The notes under the pieces are model-generated. The model worked only from the letters and a program-made list of their open reading frames with translations, ran no database searches and was not told the DNA's origin. A program made the translations under genes and the position numbers. A DNA stretch of 64,000 nt, taken from positions 186,001 through 250,000 of the forward strand of contig NZ_KB907926.1 of the NCBI RefSeq assembly GCF_000382285.1, written 5' to 3'. Source of the stretch: Solimonas variicoloris DSM 15731 (GTDB taxonomy: Bacteria > Pseudomonadota > Gammaproteobacteria > Nevskiales > Nevskiaceae). The number at the start of each line of letters is the position of its first letter. Within the stretch, counting starts at the first letter, position 1. Shown piece after piece: positions 10,483 through 18,486 of this stretch.

Positions 10483-11621
10483 GTCTTCGCCGCCTGGCGC
10501 TCGTCGCCGTCCTCGTCCTCATCGTCGCCGCGATCGCCTGGCGCACGCGCCACAGCGGCAACGCGCACGGCCCGCGCGGCAACGAGCCAGCCACCGTCGC
10601 GCTAGCGACCGTGCGCAGCGGCACCGCGCCGGTGCTGCTCGGCGCAGTCGGCAACGTCGTCAGCCCGCACACGGTCAACGTGCGGCCGCAGGTCGCCGGC
10701 ACGCTCAAGGAAATCTATTTCAGCGAAGGCGACAGCGTCGCCGCCGGCCAGAAGCTGTTCCTGATCGATCCGGCGCCGTACCAGGCGGCGCTGGCGCAGG
10801 CGCGCGCGCAGCTCGCCGTCGATCGCGCCTCGCTGTCGGCGGCGCGCGCGCAGTTCGAGCGCATGAAGCCGCTCGCCGAGAAGGACTACGTGACCTCGCA
10901 GGAATACGACGACGCGCGCGCCGCCGCCGAGGAATCCGCCGCCCGCGTCGTCGCCGACGAGGCCGCGGTGCAGACCGCCGAGATCAATCTCGGCTATACG
11001 CTGATCCGCTCGCCGATCGCCGGCCGCACCGGCAGCGTCGCCGCCAAGACCGGCAATCTGGTCAGCGCCAGCGACGGCACGCCGCTGGTCGTCATCAACG
11101 AGATCGACACCGTGCAGGTGCAGTTCGCGCTGCCGCAGACCCAGCTCGCCGACGTCCAGCAGGCACTGACGCGCGGCGAAGTCCCGGTCGAGGTGCTCGG
11201 CGACGACGCCGAACATCCGCTGGCGCGCGGCCGGCTCAATTTCATCGAGAACGCCGTCGATCCGAGCACCGGCACGGTCGCGCTGAAGGCGCTGATCGAC
11301 AACGCCGATCACCGTCTCTGGCCGGGCACCTTCGTCACCGTGCGTCTGCAGCTCGCCGTCGAGGACGGCGCCCTGCTGGTGCCCGAATCGGCGGTGCAGC
11401 CCGGCGCCGAGGGCCAGTACGTGTTCGTGGTCGACGCCGACGGCAAGGCCCAGCTGCGCACCGTCACGATCGATCGCCAGGTCGGCGGCGAACTGGTGGT
11501 GACGCACGGCCTGAAGGCCGGCGAGACGATCGTCGCCAAGATCCCGCACAACCTGCAGCCGGGCACCGCCGTGATCGGCATCGGCCAGCACACGGACGGC
11601 AAGCCGGGCGGCCGGCCGTGA
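10479..11621 (+). CDS. RND efflux periplasmic adaptor subunit (MdtA/AcrA type)
   Basis: The 380-residue membrane fusion protein has an N-terminal hydrophobic anchor (about residues 4-22), the lipoyl-like segment (VNVRPQVAGTLKEIYFSEGDSVAAGQKLF), an alpha hairpin (about 95-165), the second lipoyl half (INLGYTLIRSPIAGRTG) and a beta-barrel domain ending near ESAVQPGAEGQYVFV. It bridges the inner-membrane pump and the outer-membrane channel. The start is TTG overlapping the previous stop (TTGA). The end overlaps the RND gene by GTGA. Confidence 0.9.
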   Translation: MSLRRLALVAVLVLIVAAIAWRTRHSGNAHGPRGNEPATVALATVRSGTAPVLLGAVGNVVSPHTVNVRPQVAGTLKEIYFSEGDSVAAGQKLFLIDPAPYQAALAQARAQLAVDRASLSAARAQFERMKPLAEKDYVTSQEYDDARAAAEESAARVVADEAAVQTAEINLGYTLIRSPIAGRTGSVAAKTGNLVSASDGTPLVVINEIDTVQVQFALPQTQLADVQQALTRGEVPVEVLGDDAEHPLARGRLNFIENAVDPSTGTVALKALIDNADHRLWPGTFVTVRLQLAVEDGALLVPESAVQPGAEGQYVFVVDADGKAQLRTVTIDRQVGGELVVTHGLKAGETIVAKIPHNLQPGTAVIGIGQHTDGKPGGRP

Positions 11622-14600
11622 GCCTCTCCGAAATCTTCATCCGCCGGCCGGTCGCCACCACCACGCTGATGGTGGCGCTGGTGCTGTTCGGCATCTTCGC
11701 CTACCGCTCGCTGCCGGTCGCCGAACTGCCGAACGTCGACTTCCCGACGATCAGCGTCAGCGCTTCGCTGCCCGGCGCCGATCCCGACACCATGGCGGCG
11801 ACGGTCGCGACGCCGCTCGAACGCCAGTTCACGCAGATTCCCGGCATCGACTCGATGACCTCGAGCAGCACGGTCGGCAGCACGCGCATCACGCTGCAGT
11901 TCGCGCTCGAACGCAACATCGACGCCGCCGCGCAGGACGTGCAGACGGCGATCGCCCAGGCCCGCCGCCAGCTGCCGAGCGACATGCCGCAGGACCCGAC
12001 GCTGCGCAAGGTCAACCCGGCCGACTCGCCGATCATGTTCATCGCCATGAGCGCGACGACGATCCCGATGACGCAGCTCGACGAGTTCGCCGAGACGCGC
12101 GTCGCCGACCGCCTGTCGCAGGTCGACGGCGTCGCCCAGGTGGTCGTCTACGGCTCGAAGAAATACGCGGCGCGCCTTTACCTCAACCCGCAGGCGCTCA
12201 ATGCGCGCGGCCTGTCGCTGCTGCAGGTCTCGGATGCGATCGCCGGCGCCAACAGCAATCAGCCGAGTGGCACTCTGTACGGCGCCCAGCGCAGCTACAC
12301 GGTGCAGGCCGACGGCCAGCTGCGCGACGCCGCCGCTTACAACGACGCCGTGATTGCCTACCGCAACGGTGCGCCGGTGCGCCTGCGCGACGTCGGCCGC
12401 GCGGTCGACAGCATCGCCAACGACAAGCAGGCGACCGAATTCAACGGCCGGCCGTCGATCGTCGTCGCCGTCTCGCGCCAGCCGGGCACCAACACCGTGT
12501 CGATCGCCGAGGCCGTGCGCGCGCTGCTGCCGGAGCTGGAGAAGCAGGCGCCGGGCGACGCCAAGGTCGACATCATGTTCGACCGCAGCGAGTTCATCGA
12601 GGAGTCGATCGACGACGTCAAGCTGACGCTGCTGCTGTCGATCGTGCTGGTCGTCGGCGTCATCTACGTGTTCCTGCGCGACGGCCGCGCCACGCTGATC
12701 GCGGCGCTGGCGCTGCCCGCCTCGCTGTTCGGCACCTTCGGCCTGATGTACCTGTTCGGCTACTCGCTCGACAATCTGTCGCTGATGGCGCTGACGCTGT
12801 CGGTCGGCTTCGTCGTCGACGACGCCATCGTCGTGCTCGAGAACATCTCGCGCCATCGCGAGCACGGCATGCCGGGCGCGCGCGCGGCGAGCGTCGGCGC
12901 CGCCGAAATCGGTCCGACGGTGATCTCGATGACGCTGTCGCTGGTCGCCGTGTTCATCCCGATCCTGTTCATGGGCGGCATCATCGGCCGCCTGTTCCGC
13001 GAATTCTCGATGACGGTGGCGATCGCCATCCTGCTGTCGGCGCTCGTTTCGCTGACGCTGACGCCGATGCTGTGCGCGCGCTTCCTCGGCGACCATCATG
13101 CCCAGCCGCAGGGACGCTTCTACCGGATCACCGAGCGCGCCTTCGACGCCGCGCTCGGCGTCTACGCGCGCTCGCTGCGCTGGGCGCTGCAGCACTACCG
13201 CCTGATGCTGGTGGTCGCCGCGGCGACGCTGGTGGCGACGGTGTTCGCGTTCCGCATCGTCCAGACCGGCTTCATCCCGACCCAGGACATCGGCCTGTTC
13301 TTCGGTGACGTCGAGGGGCCGGACGGCATCACCTTCGACGAAATGATGGACCTGCAACGCCAGGTCGCCGCCATCGTGCTGAAGAATCCGAACGTGCAGG
13401 GCGTGCAGTCCTCGGTCGGCCAGGGTCAGGGCGGCGTATCGAGCAGCAACGGCGGCCGCCTGATGATCCGCCTCAAGCCGCTGCACGACCGCGACGCGAC
13501 GGCGGACGAGGTCATCGCCCAGCTGCGCCAGTCGCTGCGCGCGGTGCCGCTGCTGCATGTCTACCTGCAGAACCGCCCGGCGATCCGCATCGGCGGCTTC
13601 GGCGGTTCCGGCAACTACCAGTACGTGCTGCAGGGCAACGACTTCGACACGCTCGGTGCCGCCTCGCGCGAGCTGCAGGCGAAGATGGGCGGCGTGCCCG
13701 GCATCCGCGACGTCAACAGCGATATGCAGTTCAACAACCCGCAGATCGACGTGCGCATCGAGCGCGACCGCGCCGCGGCGCTGAACGTCTCGGTCGCCGA
13801 CATCCAGCGCACGCTCTACGCCGCCTACGGCACGCGCAAGATCAGCACGATCTACACCAGCACCAACCAGTACGACGTCATCGTCCAGGTCGAGCCGCGC
13901 TACCAGCGCGACGCCGAAGCGCTGAGCACGCTCTACGTGCCGACCGCGAGCGGCGGACTCGTGCCGCTCGGCAGCGTGGCGACGATGGTGCGCAGCGTCG
14001 GCCCGGTCGCCGTCAACCACTACGCGCAGCTGCCGGCGGTGACGATCGGCTTCGATCTGCTGCCGGGCGTTTCGCTCGGCGACGTCACCGGCCCGATCGA
14101 GCGGCTCGCCGCCGAAGTGCTGCCCGAGAACGTCAACGGCACCTTCGCCGGCACCGCGGCGACCTTCCAGAAATCGCTGGTCGATCTGCCGGTGCTGCTG
14201 CTGTTCAGCATCGCCGTCATCTACATGGTGCTGGCGATCCTCTACGAGCACTTCATCCACCCGCTGACGATCCTCACCGCGCTGCCGCTGGCGGCGATCG
14301 GCGCGCTGCTGGCGCTGTGGCTGTTCGGCTCGGAACTGAACGTGTTCAGCTTCGTCGGCCTGATTCTGCTGGTCGGCCTGGTCAAGAAGAACGGCATCAT
14401 CATGGTCGACTTCGCGATCGCCCGGCGCCGCGAGGGCATCAGCGCGCGCGACGCGATCCTCGAAGCCTGCACGGTGCGCTTCCGGCCGATCATGATGACG
14501 ACGCTGGCGGCGATCCTCGGCGTGCTGCCGATCGCGCTCGGTCTCGGTGCCGGCGCCGAATCGCGGCAGCCGCTCGGTATCGCCGTGGTCGGCGGCCTGC

Positions 14601-14719
14601 TGACCTCGCAGCTGCTGACGCTCTACATCACGCCGGCGTTCTATCTGACGATGGAAGGTCTGAGCGAACGCTGGCAGCGGCGCAGGACCAAGGCCGCGGA
14701 CGCCGCCGCAGCGCCTTGA
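11618..14719 (+). CDS. RND efflux pump inner-membrane transporter (MdtB/MdtC-like)
   Basis: The 1033-residue protein starts with the typical cytoplasmic-plus-TM1 segment (FIRRPVATTTLMVALVLFGIFAYRSLPVAELP) and ends with the TM10-12 block (FSFVGLILLVGLVKKNGIIMVDFA). The TM4 proton-relay motif VGFVVDDAIVVLEN is intact. Two large periplasmic loops separate the membrane segments, as in HAE1/MdtBC pumps, and the PxxxLPxVDFPTI-type N-terminus favours the MdtBC branch. The GTG start is coupled to the adaptor stop. Only one RND subunit is present, unlike E. coli mdtBC. Substrates are unknown. Confidence 0.93.
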   Translation: MSLSEIFIRRPVATTTLMVALVLFGIFAYRSLPVAELPNVDFPTISVSASLPGADPDTMAATVATPLERQFTQIPGIDSMTSSSTVGSTRITLQFALERNIDAAAQDVQTAIAQARRQLPSDMPQDPTLRKVNPADSPIMFIAMSATTIPMTQLDEFAETRVADRLSQVDGVAQVVVYGSKKYAARLYLNPQALNARGLSLLQVSDAIAGANSNQPSGTLYGAQRSYTVQADGQLRDAAAYNDAVIAYRNGAPVRLRDVGRAVDSIANDKQATEFNGRPSIVVAVSRQPGTNTVSIAEAVRALLPELEKQAPGDAKVDIMFDRSEFIEESIDDVKLTLLLSIVLVVGVIYVFLRDGRATLIAALALPASLFGTFGLMYLFGYSLDNLSLMALTLSVGFVVDDAIVVLENISRHREHGMPGARAASVGAAEIGPTVISMTLSLVAVFIPILFMGGIIGRLFREFSMTVAIAILLSALVSLTLTPMLCARFLGDHHAQPQGRFYRITERAFDAALGVYARSLRWALQHYRLMLVVAAATLVATVFAFRIVQTGFIPTQDIGLFFGDVEGPDGITFDEMMDLQRQVAAIVLKNPNVQGVQSSVGQGQGGVSSSNGGRLMIRLKPLHDRDATADEVIAQLRQSLRAVPLLHVYLQNRPAIRIGGFGGSGNYQYVLQGNDFDTLGAASRELQAKMGGVPGIRDVNSDMQFNNPQIDVRIERDRAAALNVSVADIQRTLYAAYGTRKISTIYTSTNQYDVIVQVEPRYQRDAEALSTLYVPTASGGLVPLGSVATMVRSVGPVAVNHYAQLPAVTIGFDLLPGVSLGDVTGPIERLAAEVLPENVNGTFAGTAATFQKSLVDLPVLLLFSIAVIYMVLAILYEHFIHPLTILTALPLAAIGALLALWLFGSELNVFSFVGLILLVGLVKKNGIIMVDFAIARRREGISARDAILEACTVRFRPIMMTTLAAILGVLPIALGLGAGAESRQPLGIAVVGGLLTSQLLTLYITPAFYLTMEGLSERWQRRRTKAADAAAAP

Positions 14720-14911
14720 TCGTCCCGGTAGCGGCGGCGCCGGAAGCGGCCTTGCTGCGCCGGTCATTGCCGGCGCGAGCAAAAGGCAACGGAAACCGAA
14801 TCGGGCCGGGCGGCATTGCGCCGACGGGCGGACGCTTGGCCCGCGGCCCAGACGGGCACGGCCGCTGGCGGGCATCCGCAGCAGAGGACAGAGAAGAGAA
14901 GAAGAAGCCTG

Positions 14912-14943
14912 CCGAACGCGCCAGGCCTGAAAACGGCGTTCGG
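14912..14943 (-). terminator. Rho-independent terminator of the SRP RNA gene
   Basis: CCGAACGC at 14912-14919 pairs with GCGTTCGG at 14936-14943. On the minus strand the stem is followed by a pyrimidine-rich CTTCTTCTTCTC tract. It lies about 12 bases after the 3' end of the SRP RNA and probably ends its transcription. Transcripts of the RND operon run into it from the other side. Confidence 0.6.
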
Positions 14944-14954
14944 CGATCGAAGGC

Positions 14955-15064
<110 letters not shown>

Positions 15065-15149
15065 ATCGAAGCCTCGCGCGGACCGCAGGTCCCTGCGAGG
15101 GACGCGAAGTGTGCCTGATTCGACGCGGCGCTGCCAGCCGCGCGCACGC

Positions 15150-15860
15150 TCAGCCGGCGGCGGCCTTGGCGGCGCGCGCGGCACGCTGCTCGTGCAGCGT
15201 CAGCGCCACCTTGTTGCGCAGGTAGACTGGCAGCAGCTGCGCGGCGCTGATCGTGCCGCCGTCGCGAAACGCCGGCAGCGCCAGCATCAGGGCATCGGCG
15301 GCGCGCGGCAGCGCCGCGTCGTCGAGCGACTGCAGCCAGGCCGCGCCGACCGCGGCGCGCAGCGCCTCGTAACGCCAGCCGGTGCCGACCGCGACCAGCG
15401 GCGCGTCGGCGGGCGCGACCTCGGCCGGCGCGCAGACCCGCGGCGCACCGAGCGGCTGCGCGAGGCCGTCGGCACCGGCGACATAGGCGGCGACGTAGAC
15501 CTCGTTCATGCGCGCGTCGATCGCACTGAGCACCCGAGCGGCGCCGGCGGCGAGCGCCGGCTGCGCCAGCATCGCCAGCGAGCTGACGCCGACCACCGGC
15601 CGCTCGTGCGCGAGGGCGAGGCCCTTGACGAAGCTGACGCCGATGCGCACGCCGGCGAAGCTGCCGGGACCGACACCGCAGATGTAGCCGTCGAGCTGCG
15701 CGAAGCCGAGTCCGGCTTCCGCCATCAACGCCCGCACCATCGGCGCGAGCTTGGCGGTATGGCCGCGCTCGGTCGCCTCGAAGCGCGCCAGCGTACGACC
15801 GCCGACATGCAGGGCGGCGGAACAGGCTTCGGTGGCGGTATCGAGCGCGAGCAGATTCAT
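15150..15860 (-). CDS. tsaB: tRNA threonylcarbamoyladenosine biosynthesis protein TsaB
   Basis: TsaB is the non-catalytic partner of TsaD in making t6A37 of ANN-decoding tRNAs. The 236-residue protein has the ASKHA-type N-terminus (MNLLALDTATEACSAAL) and the GVGPGSFAGVRIGVSFVKGLA motif near residues 63-83. The ATG at 15860 opens on the conserved N-terminus and overlaps the stop of the upstream helicase gene (ATGA), so the two are co-transcribed. The helicase-tsaB order is common in gammaproteobacteria. Confidence 0.93.
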   Translation of the reverse strand: MNLLALDTATEACSAALHVGGRTLARFEATERGHTAKLAPMVRALMAEAGLGFAQLDGYICGVGPGSFAGVRIGVSFVKGLALAHERPVVGVSSLAMLAQPALAAGAARVLSAIDARMNEVYVAAYVAGADGLAQPLGAPRVCAPAEVAPADAPLVAVGTGWRYEALRAAVGAAWLQSLDDAALPRAADALMLALPAFRDGGTISAAQLLPVYLRNKVALTLHEQRAARAAKAAAG

Positions 15861-17797
15861 AGCGTGGACAGGAATTCTCGCACGGCGTCGAGCTCGCGCA
15901 GCACCGGCATGCGCGGCAGGCTCGCCAGCACGCGGCGGCCGTAGGCTTTCGAACTGATGCGCGGATCGCAAAGCATCAGCAGGCCGCGGTCGGACGGATC
16001 GCGAATCAGGCGGCCGGCGCCCTGGCGCAGCATCACGATCGCCTCCGGCAACTGCAGGTCGAAGAACGGCGTGCCGCCGCGGCGGCGGATCGCGTCGAGC
16101 TTGGCCTCGAATACCGGATCGCCGGGCGCCGCGAACGGCAGGCGGTCGATGATCACGCAGCGCAGCGCACTGCCCTTGACGTCGACGCCCTCCCAGAAGC
16201 TGCTGGTGCCGACCAGCACGGCATTGCCGTCCTCGGCGAAGGCGTCGAGCAGCGCCGAGCGGCTGTCATCGCCCTGCACCAGCACGCGCAGCTTGAGCTG
16301 GCCGCGCAGGCGCTCGGCGATCTGGCGCAGCGCGCGGTGGCTGGTGCAGAGCACGAAGGCGCCGCCGCCGGCGGCCTCGATCACCGGCTGCGCGGCGGCA
16401 GCGACCGCCAGCGGATAGCGCGGATCGTTCGGCTCCGGCAGCCCGGACGGCAGGTACAGGCGCGCCTGACGCGCGTAATCGAACGGACTGTCGAGGCGCA
16501 GCGTCTGCGCGTCGTCGAGCCCGAGCGCGCGGCTGAAGTGCCCGAAGTCCTCGCCGACCGCGAGCGTCGCCGAGGTGAACAGCCAGGTGCCCGGATAGGT
16601 CTCGCGCATGCGCTGGAAATCGTCGGCGACTTCGATCGGCGTCGCGTTGACGCTGCCGCCGCGGAGCAGCGCCTCGACCCAGCGCACTTCGCGCAGCAGC
16701 GTTTCGTCGGCGTCGGCGGGCGGCGGCTCGCGCAGCACATGCGTCCAGCGTTCGAGCAGTCCGACGGCGCGCTCCAGCGCGGCGGCGAACTCGGCATTGC
16801 GCTCCTCGAGCGGCGACAGCATCTGGCGCAGACCGGCCAGCGAGTCGCCGACCTGCTCGGCGACGCGGCAGCGCTCGTCGTCGGCGAGGAAGGCCGTCAG
16901 CGGCTGGCGCTGCGGCAAGCCGGCGAACAGCTGCTCGAAGCGCGTGACGTCGCCGGAGAAGACCTGCGCCGCCTCGACCAGCGCCGACAGGTCCGGCTGC
17001 AACTGCGCCTCGGCCTGCACGTCACGCGCCAGCTCCTGCAGCTGGCGCGTCGACACGCGCCGGCCGAAGAACTCGGCGGCGAGTTCCGGCAGCTGGTGGG
17101 CCTCGTCGATGATGATGGCGTCGCTGCCGGACAGGATCTGGCCGAAACCCTGGTCCTTGAGCACGAAGTCGGCGAGCAGCAGATGGTGGTTGACGACGAC
17201 GAGGTCGGCGGCCTGCGCGTTGCGCCGCGCCCGCGCGACGAAGCACTGCTCGAAGTCGTCGCAGCGGCTGCCGAGACAGTTGTCGGCGGTCGAGGTGATC
17301 TGCCGCACCAGACCGTCGTCCTCGCGCGCCTCGCCGATGACCGGACCGAGCTCCGCCAGTTCGCCGGCGTCGGTGCGCCGCGCCCAGTCCTCGATCGCGC
17401 GCAGGCGGTCCCAGGCCCAGCGCAGCGCCGGCAGGCCGCGCGCGCGCTTCATGCGGTACAGGCACAGATAGTTGGCGCGACCCTTCAGCAGTGCGACCCG
17501 CGCCGGCGCGCGCAGCGCATCGCGCACGCGCGGCAGGTCGCGATGGAACAGCTGGTCCTGCAGCGTGCGCGTGCCGGTCGAGACCAGCGTGCGCTTGCCG
17601 GACAGCAGCGCCGGCACCAGGTACGCATAGGTCTTGCCGGTGCCGGTGCCGGCCTCGACGACCAGCGCGGCCTCGCGCTCGAAGGCGTCGGCGACGGCCG
17701 CCGCCATGCGCTGCTGCGGCTCGCGCGCCGCGAAGCCGGGCAGGCCCGAGAACGGACCGCCGTCGCCGAGCAGTCCGGCGATTTCCTCCGGCGTCAC
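15857..17797 (-). CDS. yoaA: ATP-dependent DNA helicase, DinG/YoaA family (XPD-like, Fe-S)
   Basis: This 646-residue superfamily 2 helicase has Walker A AGTGTGKT (49-56), four cysteines suited to a 4Fe-4S cluster (C112, C174, C179, C185), DEAH (231-234) and the C-terminal motif VI region LRQGAGRLIRDPSDRG. The size and the neighbouring tsaB point to YoaA rather than longer DinG proteins. YoaA acts with the polymerase III chi subunit in repair of stalled replication in E. coli. The start is GTG. Confidence 0.9.
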   Translation of the reverse strand: MTPEEIAGLLGDGGPFSGLPGFAAREPQQRMAAAVADAFEREAALVVEAGTGTGKTYAYLVPALLSGKRTLVSTGTRTLQDQLFHRDLPRVRDALRAPARVALLKGRANYLCLYRMKRARGLPALRWAWDRLRAIEDWARRTDAGELAELGPVIGEAREDDGLVRQITSTADNCLGSRCDDFEQCFVARARRNAQAADLVVVNHHLLLADFVLKDQGFGQILSGSDAIIIDEAHQLPELAAEFFGRRVSTRQLQELARDVQAEAQLQPDLSALVEAAQVFSGDVTRFEQLFAGLPQRQPLTAFLADDERCRVAEQVGDSLAGLRQMLSPLEERNAEFAAALERAVGLLERWTHVLREPPPADADETLLREVRWVEALLRGGSVNATPIEVADDFQRMRETYPGTWLFTSATLAVGEDFGHFSRALGLDDAQTLRLDSPFDYARQARLYLPSGLPEPNDPRYPLAVAAAAQPVIEAAGGGAFVLCTSHRALRQIAERLRGQLKLRVLVQGDDSRSALLDAFAEDGNAVLVGTSSFWEGVDVKGSALRCVIIDRLPFAAPGDPVFEAKLDAIRRRGGTPFFDLQLPEAIVMLRQGAGRLIRDPSDRGLLMLCDPRISSKAYGRRVLASLPRMPVLRELDAVREFLSTL

Positions 17798-17831
17798 GCG
17801 CGCGCCGCCGGCGCGACCGGCCAGCGCGCCG

Positions 17832-18404
17832 TCACGGCGTGCCCGGCGCCGCGCTCAGCTGCGCCTGCAGCGCCTCGACCTGCGCCGCAGCCTGCAGCGC
17901 GCCAACCGCGTCGCCGCGCGCCTCGCGGGCGGCGGCGATCGTCTTCCAGTTCTCGACGGCGACGTAGACGTTGCCGCGCGCCAGCGCGTTCGACTTCTGC
18001 GCGACCGACTCGGCCTGCAGGTAGTTCTTCTGCGCGAGATAGGCCTGGCCGAGCGCCGACCAGACGAAGTAGTTGCGCGGCTCGATGCGCAGCGCGCGCT
18101 CGAGCACGCCGGCGGCGCGGTCCGGCTGGCCGGCGCTGCGGTACTGACGTGCCTGCTTCATCAGCGCGGTGACGGCGCTGCCGCTGATCTGCTCGGCGCT
18201 CTTCGGAAAGCTGGCGAGCGGCGCCGGCGGCGGCTCGACCACGGCCGGCGCTTCGAGCGGCTTGGGTTCCGACTGCGCCGGCGGCGGCGGCAACGGTTCC
18301 GCCTGCGGCCCCGAGGCCGGCGGATAGATCTGGTGAGTACCCTGCGTGGTCTGGCAGGCCGCCAGGACGAGGGCGGCGACGGCAACGATCAGCTTTGAAC
18401 GCAC
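17832..18404 (-). CDS. lpoP: TPR-containing lipoprotein, LpoP-like candidate activator of PBP1B
   Basis: The protein (about 190 residues) has a lipoprotein signal with lipobox L-A-A-C (Cys about 17), a Pro-rich linker (about 30-65, PLPPPPAQSEPKP) and a TPR-like helical region (about 85-165, QYRSAGQPDRAAGVLERALRIEPRNY). The layout and its place directly after the PBP1B gene match Pseudomonas LpoP, an outer-membrane lipoprotein that activates PBP1B. The start could be GTG at 18404 or TTG at 18413; neither has a clear ribosome binding site. The functional link is inferred from context and architecture. Confidence 0.75.
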   Translation of the reverse strand: MRSKLIVAVAALVLAACQTTQGTHQIYPPASGPQAEPLPPPPAQSEPKPLEAPAVVEPPPAPLASFPKSAEQISGSAVTALMKQARQYRSAGQPDRAAGVLERALRIEPRNYFVWSALGQAYLAQKNYLQAESVAQKSNALARGNVYVAVENWKTIAAAREARGDAVGALQAAAQVEALQAQLSAAPGTP

Positions 18405-18486
18405 GGGAAGCAATCCGGGGAGCGGTCGACGCCGCTATTGTAGCCGGCGGGCCCCGACGCGCGGCCACGCGCGCCGGGCGCCATCG